Shown: positions 51,866-61,294, numbered from the stretch's first letter. The stretch is 64,000 bases of DNA from Methanococcoides sp. (GCA_021108185.1 JAIORJ010000182.1:79997-143996); one strand, 5' to 3'. A program made the numbers and translations. Notes: generated by a model not told the origin, from the sequence alone.

Positions 51866-52880
51866 TATCCACCTTATTACCAGATGTGAATTCTACTAAT
51901 TCTTTAAGCTTATTCAATGCTTTCTTGCTATCAATAGCAGCTTCCGCCAAAGGAATAGCATCTTTTATTGAGTTTGCCAGTCCTGCAACGTATATTGCTG
52001 CAGCGGCATTGACAACGACTATATCGCGTTTTGCACCCTTTTCCCCATTGAGAATATACAGGAGGTCCCTGGCATTTTCTCCAGGAGTGCCACCCACAAT
52101 ATCAGTAGCTTTTGCCCTTGCGACCCCTAATTCTTCAGGAGTGATAGTATAGTTTGAGATAATACCATCTTTAAGTTCAGCAACAAATGTTTCAGAAAGT
52201 GTTGAGATCTCATCCATGCCATCACCGTGGAAGACCAATACATGTTCCTTTCCGAGTTTTTTGAGGACCTCGGCCATAAGATTGCAAAGACCTTTGTCAA
52301 AGACCCCGATAACCTGTGCCTTTGCGCCGGTTGGATTTGTCAGAGGACCGAGAATATTGAACATTGTCCTTACAGCAAGCTCTTTTCTTGGACCTACCAC
52401 CCTCTTCATTGCAGGATGGAATTTGGGAGCCAGCATGAACCCAATCCCAATGTCCTCGATTGACCTTTTAACATTATCAGGTTCCAGATCGATCTTGACA
52501 CCCAGTTCTTTGAGAACATCTGCACTACCGGAAAGTGATGTGAACGAATGGTTTCCGTGTTTTGCAACGGTCACACCTGCGGCTGCAGCAACAATTGCAG
52601 CAGCTGTTGAGATATTAATAGTATTGTGCCGATCCCCCCCCGTACCACAGGTATCAACGAGTATACCATCAACCTTAGGGTGGATCATGTTTGCAACTTT
52701 AAGCATCCCTTTTGCAAACCCTGCCACCTCATCAGGAGTTTCACCTTTCATTTTCATACCCATCACAAATGCACCGACCTGTGCATCAGTAGCACTTTCG
52801 AGTATCTGTCCCATGGCAGCTTCAGATTCTGCCATTGAAAGATCATGACCATCAATTAATTGTTGTAGATAATATTTCAT
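51819..52880 (-). CDS. trpD: Anthranilate phosphoribosyltransferase
   Basis: 353 aa; PRPP-binding signature DTCGTGGDRHNTINIS, GNHSFTSLSGSADVLE-like loop and the NPTGAKAQVIGV motif. The ATG at 52880 directly follows AGGTGATTAC; an upstream in-frame codon lacks support. First gene of trpDFEG, which has TGTACA repeats at its promoter. trpC, trpB and trpA are not in this window. Confidence 0.95.
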   Translation of the reverse strand: MKYYLQQLIDGHDLSMAESEAAMGQILESATDAQVGAFVMGMKMKGETPDEVAGFAKGMLKVANMIHPKVDGILVDTCGTGGDRHNTINISTAAAIVAAAAGVTVAKHGNHSFTSLSGSADVLKELGVKIDLEPDNVKRSIEDIGIGFMLAPKFHPAMKRVVGPRKELAVRTMFNILGPLTNPTGAKAQVIGVFDKGLCNLMAEVLKKLGKEHVLVFHGDGMDEISTLSETFVAELKDGIISNYTITPEELGVARAKATDIVGGTPGENARDLLYILNGEKGAKRDIVVVNAAAAIYVAGLANSIKDAIPLAEAAIDSKKALNKLKELVEFTSGNKVDNEAFNTGQSMRNEVC

Positions 52881-52899
52881 GTAATCACCTTTGCATTTG

Positions 52900-52946
52900 T
52901 GTACAAGTATGTACATTAATGTATAATTGTGCGACTTCTATATAAA
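52900..52946 (-). promoter_or_regulatory. trp operon promoter with three TRP-box-like repeats
   Basis: TATA element TTTATATA (52946-52939, minus strand) predicts transcription from about 52916. The palindromic hexamer TGTACA occurs at 52900-52905 and 52910-52915, with TGTATA at 52920-52925: three copies spaced exactly 10 bp, straddling the predicted start. TGTACA is the TRP box bound by the repressor TrpY in Methanothermobacter. The rest of the 314-base gap up to cobQ has no gene. Confidence 0.65.
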
Positions 52947-53194
52947 CGTTCTCCTTTTCAAGACCCTAGAACAACTCGAGTCCTCGAACACAAGGAAGTT
53001 AGTATGCACAGAGATCAATCTAGGCATTACAAGGAAATATTCCGATATGCGGAACAGGAACATCCGGGTAGAAAGTGAAATATACCAAGGCCCAAAGTTC
53101 ACATTACCAAAAGAACCTGAAAAATGATATGAAAAATAAAGAGAATAAAGAAGCAAAAAAGAAAAGAAAGAATTAAAGGAAGGAAATGACCGAA

Positions 53195-54682
53195 TCAGAC
53201 CTTTTCAGGTTCCAATCCGATCATATCATATATCTTATTCATATCAAGATTTTCACGAGCAACGTCTGCAAGTTCATCATAGGGATCCTTATCAGGAATA
53301 TCCTCTTCCTTGAACTCAAGCCCTTTCCTTTCGAGAAGATAACTGATAAGAGCACGCCTTATGTTGACATTATCAAAGAGCCCATGCAGATAGGTGCCTA
53401 TAACAAGACCACTATCATCTGCACAGCCATCATCGCCAAACACCGGCTTTTTTGATGAGGAAAGACCCATGTGTATCTCATAGCCTTTTACATCCTCACC
53501 TTTGATACTGTCAAAGATAGGACCACTTTCTTTAACGGTCTTGGTCACCTGAACCGTGCGCTTTTCGTATGCATCGAAAACGGTCTCTATGTCCAAAAGT
53601 CCAAGCCCATCTAACCGAACAGATTCGCCACCTTCGATACCGGAATCAACGATGGATTTGCCTAACATCTGGTAACCCCCGCAAATACCAAGTATGGGGA
53701 CCTTACCGTAAAAGGACTTTATCTTGTCGGCCATTCCACTCTCCACGAGTTCATTAAGATCACTGGTCGTGTTCTTTGTGCCCGGGATGATGATCGCATC
53801 GGGACTGCCAAGGTCATCGGAAAGGTCGACATACCTAACCTTTGCAACGTGCTCAAGGGGTTCAAAATCTGTGAAATTCGAGATCCTTGTTAACCTTATT
53901 ACTGCGATGTCAACATCATAGTGTTCACCATCATCTGCAGACTTATCACCTATGGATACGGAATCTTCAGAAGGTATACGAAGTTTGAAATAAGGCATTA
54001 CGCCAAGTACCGGAATCCCTGTGAGCTCTTCGAGTTCAGTTAATCCGGACTCAAGTATGGCTGGATCGCCCCTGAACTTGTTTATGATCAGACCACGCAC
54101 ATTCTTGCGAACATCCTCTGGCAATAGCTGGATCGTTCCATACAAACTTGCGAAAACACCGCCTCGTTCAATGTCCCCCACAAGGAGGATAGGAGCATCA
54201 GTTATCCTTGCAGTCCCTATATTGACGATGTCACGCTCATACAGGTTGATCTCGGCAGCACCGCCAGCTCCCTCCATCACGATCAGATCGTATTCATCCT
54301 CAAGTCTTTTAAGAGCACCCTTTAATACATCATGGGTCTCTTCTATGGAATCATAATAAGCACCCGCACTCTTATCAGCATAGGGTTCACCCAGAAGTAT
54401 GACCTGTGAGACACGATCCCCTTTCGGTTTGAGAAGAACAGGATTCATATCCGCCGTAGGTTCTATTCCAGCAGCCTTTGCCTGGATCGCCTGTGCGATA
54501 CCGATCTCTTTACCATCTACCGTTATCCATGAGTTGAGGCTCATGTTCTGTGCTTTAAAGGGTGCCACCTTGTGTTCAGCAGAGAATATGCGACATAGGG
54601 CTGTCACTATTGCACTTTTGCCAACATGTGAGGCCGTACCCAATACTAACAGATGTTTTTTACTAACGTTATTTGCAATCAT
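53195..54682 (-). CDS. cobQ: Cobyric acid synthase
   Basis: 495 aa; amidates adenosylcobyrinic a,c-diamide at four positions using glutamine. N-terminal dethiobiotin-synthetase-like ATPase (LGTASHVGKSAIVTALCRIF) and a C-terminal type 1 amidotransferase with catalytic Cys in GICGGYQMLG and His in GTYLHGLFDN. Divergent from the cbi operon across 76 bases, which must hold both promoters. Confidence 0.96.
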   Translation of the reverse strand: MIANNVSKKHLLVLGTASHVGKSAIVTALCRIFSAEHKVAPFKAQNMSLNSWITVDGKEIGIAQAIQAKAAGIEPTADMNPVLLKPKGDRVSQVILLGEPYADKSAGAYYDSIEETHDVLKGALKRLEDEYDLIVMEGAGGAAEINLYERDIVNIGTARITDAPILLVGDIERGGVFASLYGTIQLLPEDVRKNVRGLIINKFRGDPAILESGLTELEELTGIPVLGVMPYFKLRIPSEDSVSIGDKSADDGEHYDVDIAVIRLTRISNFTDFEPLEHVAKVRYVDLSDDLGSPDAIIIPGTKNTTSDLNELVESGMADKIKSFYGKVPILGICGGYQMLGKSIVDSGIEGGESVRLDGLGLLDIETVFDAYEKRTVQVTKTVKESGPIFDSIKGEDVKGYEIHMGLSSSKKPVFGDDGCADDSGLVIGTYLHGLFDNVNIRRALISYLLERKGLEFKEEDIPDKDPYDELADVARENLDMNKIYDMIGLEPEKV

Positions 54683-54758
54683 TCACAACAACCTTTTATG
54701 TGACAACGTTTATTATGCTATATCTAATTAACTCCAATTTACTTTAGTTAGGTGAAAA

Positions 54759-55316
54759 ATGTCAGAACTATTGCACATAAGCGGAGGCCCTACAAAGCCA
54801 GAGGTCATTGCGATCTCATTGTCAAAACTTGACCTGAAAGATGGAATCACGTTCTATGATGTTGGTTGTGGAACAGGCGCTGTATCCATCGAAGCTTCAA
54901 AGACTGCACGTAATTTCAAAGTCGTTGCGATCGATGCAAGAGAAGAAGCTATTAAGGTTGCAAGGACGAATTTCAGGAATTTTGGCATTGAAGACGTCAC
55001 ACTGATACATGGCGAATCTTCTGAAGCCATAGACAAAAACGCTGATATTGGGTCTATTGACTGTGCATTTGTTGGCGGCACCAAGAACATATCCAGAGTG
55101 TTGGATGTGCTCTATGAGAAAAAGGCAAGAAATATTGTTGTCAATGCTGTAAGGATCGAAACCGTTGTCACTACAATGAACAAGATGAAAGAGCTTGGCA
55201 TTTTTTCCGAGGTTGTTCATGTGACCATTACCAGAGGATACGAGCTTACCGGAGAGACCATGTTCAAGCCCGAAAATCCTGTATATATAGTAGTAGGAAA
55301 ACTTTCTAACGCTTAA
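54759..55316 (+). CDS. cbiT: Cobalt-precorrin-6B C15-methyltransferase (decarboxylating) subunit
   Basis: 185 aa SAM-dependent class I methyltransferase; FYDVGCGTGAVSIEAS motif near residue 35 and a GGTKNISRVLD motif. Methylates C15 and decarboxylates C12 of the corrin ring. TTAGGTG site upstream. First gene of the anaerobic corrinoid operon. Confidence 0.94.
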   Translation: MSELLHISGGPTKPEVIAISLSKLDLKDGITFYDVGCGTGAVSIEASKTARNFKVVAIDAREEAIKVARTNFRNFGIEDVTLIHGESSEAIDKNADIGSIDCAFVGGTKNISRVLDVLYEKKARNIVVNAVRIETVVTTMNKMKELGIFSEVVHVTITRGYELTGETMFKPENPVYIVVGKLSNA

Positions 55317-55363
55317 TAAGGTTTACATTATATACGTTCGATTAAATTTATGGAGATAGAAAT

Positions 55364-55975
55364 ATGTTGATAGGAGTAGGACTTGGACCAGGTGACCCGG
55401 AGCTTCTTACACTTAAAGCGGTTAATATTCTCAAGAACAGCGATAAGGTGTATGTGCCAGGGAACATGGCTGCAAAACTTGTAGAGCCATATGCGACCCC
55501 AGAGATATTGGATTTCCCAATGTTAAGGGATTATGATGTGCTGAACGAAGTGTGGAAGAAGAATGCAGACCTTATTGCAGACGAAGCAAGGAACGGTACT
55601 GTTGTATTCGGTCTTATTGGAGACCCTAATTTCTTTTCTACGTTCACACATTTAAAACGTGTCATGAACAAACATTATCCTGATGTAGAGACCTCTACAG
55701 TTCCAGGGATCAGCTCGATCACGTCTTTTGCCGCAAGGACCGATGCTGAAGTTGACACTTCGTTCGAGGTCAGCGATGGTTCTGAAACTAAGCACAAGAT
55801 CAGGCTTAAAGCAAACCGTCCAAGGCAATTGATCGAGGAGTTCAGCAAGGAAGGATACACAGATTTCATCTTTGCAGAGAGATTATTCTCCGACAAAGAG
55901 GTCATCATCAAGAACCGCGAAGATATCCCCGAAAAAGGAAACTATTTCAGCATTGTTTATGCTAAGAAGGATTAA
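55364..55975 (+). CDS. cbiL: Cobalt-factor II C20-methyltransferase
   Basis: 203 aa tetrapyrrole methylase; [18 protein letters not shown] at the start and [14 protein letters not shown]. Adds the C20 methyl that is later lost on ring contraction. GGAGATAG precedes the ATG. Confidence 0.94.
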   Translation: MLIGVGLGPGDPELLTLKAVNILKNSDKVYVPGNMAAKLVEPYATPEILDFPMLRDYDVLNEVWKKNADLIADEARNGTVVFGLIGDPNFFSTFTHLKRVMNKHYPDVETSTVPGISSITSFAARTDAEVDTSFEVSDGSETKHKIRLKANRPRQLIEEFSKEGYTDFIFAERLFSDKEVIIKNREDIPEKGNYFSIVYAKKD

Positions 55976-55989
55976 AAAAGGTGTTTTCA

Positions 55990-56721
55990 ATGACAGATAA
56001 AGTTGTTACTTTTGTGGGTGCCGGACCGGGTAACCCAAAACTTATCACATTACTCGGCAAGGAAAAGCTGGAAGAGGCAGACCTTGTGGTATATGCAGGT
56101 TCACTTGTGAACCCTGTTGTCGTGGACTACTGCAAGGGAGAAAAGGTTGACAGCTATGGCCTTACCCTTGAAGACATATCCAAGAGGATAGCAGATGCCC
56201 TAGAGGAAGGAAAGAAAGTAGTTCGCCTCCACAGTGGTGACCCATCCCTTTACGGCAATGTCGTTGAACAGATGGAAGAGTTGAAGAAATACGGTGTTAC
56301 AGTAGAACGTGTTCCGGGAGTTTCTTCCGTGTTCGCAACTGCTGCAGCACTCAATACACAGCTTACCCTCAATGGTGTTTCTGACACACTTATTATTACA
56401 CGCCCTGCAGGAAAGACCCTTGAAGAGGATAAACTCAAGGAACTTTCAAGGCACAACGCAACAATGGCGGTCTTCCTTGGTACCCAGAAGATAGAGGAGA
56501 TCATGGAAAAGGTAGAGTATTCAGATGATACTCCAGTGGCTGTTGTTTTCCACGCATCATGGCCTGACCAGAAGATCATTTACGGAACTGTTTCCGATAT
56601 CGCACAGAAGGTCAAGGACGAAGGCATCATACGCTCTGCAATGATCCTTATTGGCGGTGTAGTAGACCCTATCGATTACAGGAGGTCACACCTATACGGA
56701 GTGGCGCAAGCACCGCTGTAA
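55990..56721 (+). CDS. cbiF: Cobalt-precorrin-4 C11-methyltransferase
   Basis: 243 aa; [16 protein letters not shown] and [12 protein letters not shown] motifs of the tetrapyrrole methylases, with the CbiF/CobM sequence [16 protein letters not shown] choose the ATG at 55990, six bases after AAGGTG. Its last 28 bases overlap the start of cbiG. Confidence 0.94.
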   Translation: MTDKVVTFVGAGPGNPKLITLLGKEKLEEADLVVYAGSLVNPVVVDYCKGEKVDSYGLTLEDISKRIADALEEGKKVVRLHSGDPSLYGNVVEQMEELKKYGVTVERVPGVSSVFATAAALNTQLTLNGVSDTLIITRPAGKTLEEDKLKELSRHNATMAVFLGTQKIEEIMEKVEYSDDTPVAVVFHASWPDQKIIYGTVSDIAQKVKDEGIIRSAMILIGGVVDPIDYRRSHLYGVAQAPL

Positions 56722-57230
56722 TCACATTTGAACGTAACCTCGATGTGGCAAACAAACTTGCAGACCACATCGAGGCAGATGTGATAATTTACAAGAAGGA
56801 TATCTTTAAAGACATATTTGAAGAATATCAGGCAATAGTAGCTGTGTTTGCAACAGGTATCGTTGTGCGGGAGATAGCACCGCTTATAGTAGATAAGTGG
56901 GAAGATCCCGCCATAGTGGTAGTCGATTCTAACCTGAACTTTGCCATTCCACTGCTCGGAGGACACCACGGTGCCAATGAGCTTGTGAGAAAGATCTCCG
57001 AGATAGGAGTGATACCTGTTATCACGACAGCTACTGAAGTACACAACCGCAATTCGGTCGAAGGTATTGCGGCAAAGCTCGGATATGACATAGTCAACAA
57101 GGAATCTACAAGGGATGTGAATTGTGCCCTGCTCGATCAGGATGTGGAAGTCCTGGAGATAAAGGGACCAAAGATCGTTATTGTAGATAATGATGTATCT
57201 GTCCTGAAAAAAGAAAAGGCGGAGCATTAA
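56694..57230 (+). CDS. cbiG: Cobalt-precorrin-5A hydrolase, CbiG N-terminal part
   Basis: About 178 aa. CbiG opens the ring lactone and releases acetaldehyde. The first conserved strand, [17 protein letters not shown], lies upstream of the first canonical codon (GTG at 56745). The frame is open back past an AUA at 56694-56696 that has GGAGGT exactly seven bases upstream, so I propose an AUA start. If only the GTG is used the product is 161 aa and loses the first strand. Contains the GGHHGAN motif. The C-terminal domain is a separate gene overlapping by one base. Confidence 0.75.
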   Translation: MRSGASTAVITFERNLDVANKLADHIEADVIIYKKDIFKDIFEEYQAIVAVFATGIVVREIAPLIVDKWEDPAIVVVDSNLNFAIPLLGGHHGANELVRKISEIGVIPVITTATEVHNRNSVEGIAAKLGYDIVNKESTRDVNCALLDQDVEVLEIKGPKIVIVDNDVSVLKKEKAEH

Positions 57231-57583
57231 TGTACTTAGGCATAGGCGCCCGCAGAGGAGTGTCGTCCGAAGAGGTCATCAATGCAGTGAACTGCGCATT
57301 GAAAGAAGTGGAAAGGGACATGAGCGAAATAAAGATGTTCGCTTCATCCACACTTAAGGAAAACGAGACCGGACTGATAGAAGCCATCAAAGAAATGGGA
57401 TTTGAGATCAAGTTCCTGCCTGATGATGTTCTGAACGGTTTTGATGTGCCGTCTGATTCACAGGCGAGCCGCTTTGGGCTCAAAGGTGTTGCCGAACCGG
57501 CAGCGTTAGCATTATCTGATAATAAGAAATTGATACTGGAAAAGAAAGTATATGGAAGGATCACAATTGCAATCGCAGAATGA
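57230..57583 (+). CDS. CbiG C-terminal / CobE-like protein
   Basis: 117 aa: GIGARRGVSSEEVINAV at the start and the FGLKGVAEPAALAL motif of the CbiG C-terminal / CobE fold. In many organisms it is fused to the CbiG N-terminal domain; here it is split off. ATG overlaps the previous stop (TAATG). Confidence 0.9.
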   Translation: MYLGIGARRGVSSEEVINAVNCALKEVERDMSEIKMFASSTLKENETGLIEAIKEMGFEIKFLPDDVLNGFDVPSDSQASRFGLKGVAEPAALALSDNKKLILEKKVYGRITIAIAE

Positions 57584-58355
57584 AAATGAGAACGGGAAAT
57601 TATTCATCATCGGCATCGGACCAGGCTCTGTAGAACAACTTACCGTCCGCGCCAGAGATGTTATACTGAATTCAGATTATATTATCGGTAACGGCACCTA
57701 TCTTGACCAGATGGCAGAACTCCTGGACAAACAGGAGATAATTCGCAGTGCAATGGGAAAGGAAGTAGACCGTGCTAAGAAAGCAGTACAGCTTGCAAAA
57801 GAGAACAAGGTAGTTTCCATGATAAGTGGCGGCGATGCTAATGTTTACGGCATGGCAGGTCTTGTAATGGAAGTTGCTGAACATGCTGATTTGGAAGTCG
57901 ATGTAGAGGTCCTTCCGGGAGTCACAGCAATTACAGCTGGAGCAAGTGTTCTTGGCGCACCTATTGTAAATGACTTTGCCGTCATCAGTCTTAGTGATCT
58001 GCTGACACCATGGGAAGTTATCGAGAAACGCCTGAATGCAGCAGCAGCAGCAGATTTCGTGATCTCACTCTACAACCCAAAGAGCAGGCAAAGACATTCC
58101 AATTTCTCAAGGGCTATTGACATCATCAAACAGCACAAGGATGGAAGCGTACCTGTAGGACTTGTCAAGAACGCACTTCGCGGAGAAAGTCAGGACTACA
58201 TCGTTACAACTCTTGAAGACGTGCTTGACCACAACGATTGGGTCGACATGAGCACAATGATAATCGTCTGTAATGCTGATTCACGCATATGGAAGAGCAA
58301 GAACGGCGAAAAGATAATCACACCCAGGGGGTATCAGAGGAAATATGACTACTGA
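57552..58355 (+). CDS. cbiH: Cobalt-precorrin-3B C17-methyltransferase
   Basis: 267 aa tetrapyrrole methylase performing C17 methylation and ring contraction. FIIGIGPGSVEQLTVRA, MISGGDANVYGMAG and LYNPKSRQR motifs. Begins with a short polar Gln/Asn/Glu-rich extension and overlaps the previous gene by 32 bases; no strong ribosome binding site, so reinitiation is likely. Confidence 0.94.
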   Translation: MEGSQLQSQNENENGKLFIIGIGPGSVEQLTVRARDVILNSDYIIGNGTYLDQMAELLDKQEIIRSAMGKEVDRAKKAVQLAKENKVVSMISGGDANVYGMAGLVMEVAEHADLEVDVEVLPGVTAITAGASVLGAPIVNDFAVISLSDLLTPWEVIEKRLNAAAAADFVISLYNPKSRQRHSNFSRAIDIIKQHKDGSVPVGLVKNALRGESQDYIVTTLEDVLDHNDWVDMSTMIIVCNADSRIWKSKNGEKIITPRGYQRKYDY

Positions 58356-59094
58356 AGCTAGCAGTAAGAAGAACATACCGGAACTTGAAGATCTGGTAGA
58401 GATGACGGTTAAGATCGACCCAGAGCTCATAGAAGGATGTTCAGATTCAGGCGCTCGCACCGATGAAGCAAAGACCATCTACATGACCAGCCGCCGTATT
58501 GCACATGATCTGGTCGTGAAAGGTGAGAAAGAGACTCCTGAAGAACGTGTAACCCAGCGTTGTGTGATCTCCACAGGCGACCCGAGTGTTGCTGATATCA
58601 TGCATTATACCGACGATGCAATAGAAGCTGGTGTTAAAGCCATCAAGAGCGGGGCTCCAATTTTTGTAGATATCAATATGGTCAAAGCCGGAGTTACAAA
58701 GAAAGGGCATGATTGTGAAGTGCTCTGCGTCCTTGATGAGGACCAGAACGCAGAAGTTGCTAAAAAGTATGGCATTACAAGAACCGCTGCTGGATTCCTT
58801 TTAGCAAGGGACAGGATCGAAGGTTCCATAGTAGCAATTGGAAATGCACCTTCCGCAGCGCTTGCTGTGTGCAGGATGATCGAGCACGGCATCAAACCGG
58901 CACTTATAGTCGGAACCCCTGTCGGTTTCGTCAACGCCGCAGAATCCAAGGAAGAGATTCGTAAAATGGATGTTCCATCCATCACATGTGTTGGTACACG
59001 CGGCGGAACACCTATGGCCGTAGCTTGTATCAATGAACTTGTGGCTCTTGCAAAGGAAAGAGATGAGTGCAAGTGCTGTTGCGAGTGTGAGTAA
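58345..59094 (+). CDS. cbiC: Cobalt-precorrin-8 methylmutase
   Basis: 249 aa; moves a methyl from C11 to C12 to give cobyrinic acid. Motifs include SDSGARTDEAKTIYMTSRRIAHD, GAPIFVDINMVKAGV and GIKPALIVGTPVGFVNAAESK. The last ten residues are unusual: five cysteines in DECKCCCECE, a possible metal-binding tail. Overlaps cbiH by 11 bases; last gene of the operon. Confidence 0.95.
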   Translation: MTTEASSKKNIPELEDLVEMTVKIDPELIEGCSDSGARTDEAKTIYMTSRRIAHDLVVKGEKETPEERVTQRCVISTGDPSVADIMHYTDDAIEAGVKAIKSGAPIFVDINMVKAGVTKKGHDCEVLCVLDEDQNAEVAKKYGITRTAAGFLLARDRIEGSIVAIGNAPSAALAVCRMIEHGIKPALIVGTPVGFVNAAESKEEIRKMDVPSITCVGTRGGTPMAVACINELVALAKERDECKCCCECE

Positions 59095-59204
59095 ACCTAC
59101 TCACATCTCTTATTAATTTTAAAATTTATTATTGGTCAATTAACACATTGACCCTTCTACGTTCAATTTTTGGTAGTGACTAAACGGATCAGATCCATCC
59201 AGAC

Positions 59205-59849
59205 TCATAGCCTGATGAGCACATTATTGTAAAGCATCCACATCCCGACTATTACCAGGATGAATCCAACTACTTTTTTAAGATACATATCGTACTTTGC
59301 AATCATACTGAGCTTTGATGAGGAAATGTTCGCAGAGTAAGCAATTACAAGCATGGGAATACCAAGACCCATTGAATATACGAACAACAGGAAGGCACCG
59401 TAGAGAAGGTCACCTTCAATTGCTACCAAGGATAAGATAGAAGCAAGTATAGGGCCTACACAGGGGATCCAGATGATACCTAAGGAGATACCAAGGAGCA
59501 GACCACCCATTAAGCCGTTCTCTTTGAACTGTTCCCCCGAAAGGCTACCAATGAAATTGAAAGTCCCAAGATCAAAAAGCAAGGTCAAACCCATCAATAT
59601 GACAATTATGCCTGCAAATGCAGTAAGGTAGATGAGATATTGCTGAAAAAGCGAACCAAAGGCAGATGTTATTATCCCCATGAACACGAATGATAAAGAT
59701 AGACCGGATACTATCGCAAGAGGTCTTAGTTTGCCTTTTGAAGTAGAATAAGCAAAGATAACAGGCAGTAAGGGGAGAACGCAGGGAGATAATATGCTTA
59801 TCACCCCTGCAATAAATGCTGCTAATGGTGTCGCTCCTCCAATATCCAT
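59205..59849 (-). CDS. ccdA: Cytochrome c biogenesis protein CcdA
   Basis: 214 aa, six membrane helices; conserved Cys-Pro segments ISILSPCVLPLLPVI (helix 1) and IIWIPCVGPILASIL (helix 4) carry the redox-active cysteines that move electrons from cytoplasmic thioredoxin across the membrane. Lies 46 bases after the thioredoxin lipoprotein gene on the same strand; together they would reduce apocytochrome or other extracellular thiols. Confidence 0.93.
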   Translation of the reverse strand: MDIGGATPLAAFIAGVISILSPCVLPLLPVIFAYSTSKGKLRPLAIVSGLSLSFVFMGIITSAFGSLFQQYLIYLTAFAGIIVILMGLTLLFDLGTFNFIGSLSGEQFKENGLMGGLLLGISLGIIWIPCVGPILASILSLVAIEGDLLYGAFLLFVYSMGLGIPMLVIAYSANISSSKLSMIAKYDMYLKKVVGFILVIVGMWMLYNNVLIRL

Positions 59850-59895
59850 AAGATCATTCCTAATAAGTAATTAAGTGTATGTGAAATACTTTCGC

Positions 59896-60393
59896 TTATT
59901 CAGTCATATTTGAATTATACTCGATCGCATGATCAAGTATCGGTTCAAGAACAGATTTATCGACATATCCTATGACCCTTGCTTTGTTACGTGAAGTATC
60001 GGTTACACCATCACGCCTCATGAACAGATAAGTTCCATCTTCGATACCTGCTATCACAGTTGTATCAGGTATGGAATAAACACTGAACTGTCCAGCAAGA
60101 CCAGGCGTGAGCTCTGAATCAATGTACATTACAGTCGCTCTGCCTTCATAGTCCTTTGCAAGCTCATCGAGAACAGGGTCAAGTTGAGTGCATGGAGGAC
60201 ACCATTCAGCACCTATCTTTAAAAGCACAGGGCCGTGTTCCAGTGCATCATCTATTTGTTGTCGTTCTGTTACAAGGATAGCATCGCGGTCATTTGCATC
60301 ATATTCCGCATCAATAGGAGTAACATCTGAAACACATCCTGCAAGAAGAACTGACAGAGTAAGTAAAGTAATAACGAGAGCTTCTAATTTCAT
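59896..60393 (-). CDS. Membrane-anchored thioredoxin-like lipoprotein
   Basis: 165 aa: lipoprotein signal with lipobox LLAGC, then a thioredoxin fold with active site AEWCPPCTQ (CPPC) and cis-proline in YSIPDTTV. An extracytoplasmic partner of CcdA. Start at the ATG at 60393, six bases after GGTGGT; earlier in-frame GTG codons are inside the site. Confidence 0.88.
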   Translation of the reverse strand: MKLEALVITLLTLSVLLAGCVSDVTPIDAEYDANDRDAILVTERQQIDDALEHGPVLLKIGAEWCPPCTQLDPVLDELAKDYEGRATVMYIDSELTPGLAGQFSVYSIPDTTVIAGIEDGTYLFMRRDGVTDTSRNKARVIGYVDKSVLEPILDHAIEYNSNMTE

Positions 60394-60510
60394 AGATACC
60401 ACCAACCAAGATCAATTATTTTGTAGAGCACTTTTTTTGAATATAACAATTATGAACACTTTTTCATTTAAAGGTTATGCATAGTTTACACACGTGCCCC
60501 CATAACCGAA

Positions 60511-60537
60511 TGAATAAAAAAAGAGCATTGATGCTCT
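60511..60537 (-). terminator. Terminator of the riboflavin reductase gene
   Basis: AGAGCAT-TG-ATGCTCT (60522-60537) followed on the minus strand by TTTTTTTATTC; seven bases after the stop codon. Confidence 0.7.
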
Positions 60538-60543
60538 GAAAGA

Positions 60544-61224
60544 TCATTTATTAAGTACTTTCCATTTGAGCAATACGCCTTCTTCCATGGTTTCGGAACT
60601 GATCAATTCCAGAGGCAGGAGATCACCTTTGAGGAAACCTTCCCCATCAATAAGAGTGGGAGAGCTATTACCACCTATGAAGATATTACCTATAAAAGAG
60701 AATACCTCATCCACAAGACCATTGGAAAGCAAACCCCAGTTGAGAGTTGCACCGCCTTCGACCATCAACCTCTGAATGCCCATTGAACTTAGCTGACCCA
60801 TAAGCAGGACAAGATCGACCTTTTCATCACCTGCGGTGATAATTGTTGCTTTTTCTGAAAGGGCATCCACCTTTCCTTTAGGGGCAGAGCTTGAGACGGC
60901 AACAATGCGCATACCAGTTCCCTTTTTAAAAATGTCCGCATCCAGAGGCGTTCGGGCTTTACTATCCACGACTATACGTATAGGATCTTCATCAAGTCCT
61001 GCATTCTTGCGAACATCACGACGGGACTTAGATTTTACAGTAAGGCTGGGATCGTCTGCGAGAACCGTACCTACCCCCACCATTATCGCATCTGATGATG
61101 CACGAAGCTCATCCATTCTATCAAAGTCGATATCTCCAGAGATACGGACCTGTTTCCTCTCTTTGGTCGAGATTTTACCATCAGCAGACATTGCAGAATT
61201 TATGAATGTAAATGGTCTGTTCAT
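60544..61224 (-). CDS. arfC: 2,5-diamino-6-ribosylamino-pyrimidinone phosphate reductase
   Basis: 226 aa RibD-C / dihydrofolate-reductase-like enzyme of archaeal riboflavin and F420 synthesis, acting before deamination. Begins RPFTFINSAMSADGKI and has GVGTVLADDPSLTV and MVEGGATLNWGLL motifs. Stand-alone reductase, as in archaea and fungi. Monocistronic. Confidence 0.92.
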   Translation of the reverse strand: MNRPFTFINSAMSADGKISTKERKQVRISGDIDFDRMDELRASSDAIMVGVGTVLADDPSLTVKSKSRRDVRKNAGLDEDPIRIVVDSKARTPLDADIFKKGTGMRIVAVSSSAPKGKVDALSEKATIITAGDEKVDLVLLMGQLSSMGIQRLMVEGGATLNWGLLSNGLVDEVFSFIGNIFIGGNSSPTLIDGEGFLKGDLLPLELISSETMEEGVLLKWKVLNK

Positions 61225-61260
61225 GTGAATTACATCCAGTTAATAAATTAAAAAAGTATC

Positions 61261-61281
61261 GAAAGGAGAAAACCTCCTTTC
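61261..61281 (-). terminator. Terminator of the CBS protein gene
   Basis: GAAAGGAG / CTCCTTTC with a 5-base loop, followed on the minus strand by GATACTTTTTTAATTT; 13 bases after the stop codon. Confidence 0.7.
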
Positions 61282-61294
61282 AAAATATCTAAGA

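Noticed and set aside
52216..52848. A 210-codon plus-strand frame opposite trpD
   Set aside because: Antisense shadow of trpD; composition is low in charged residues and no start signal is present.
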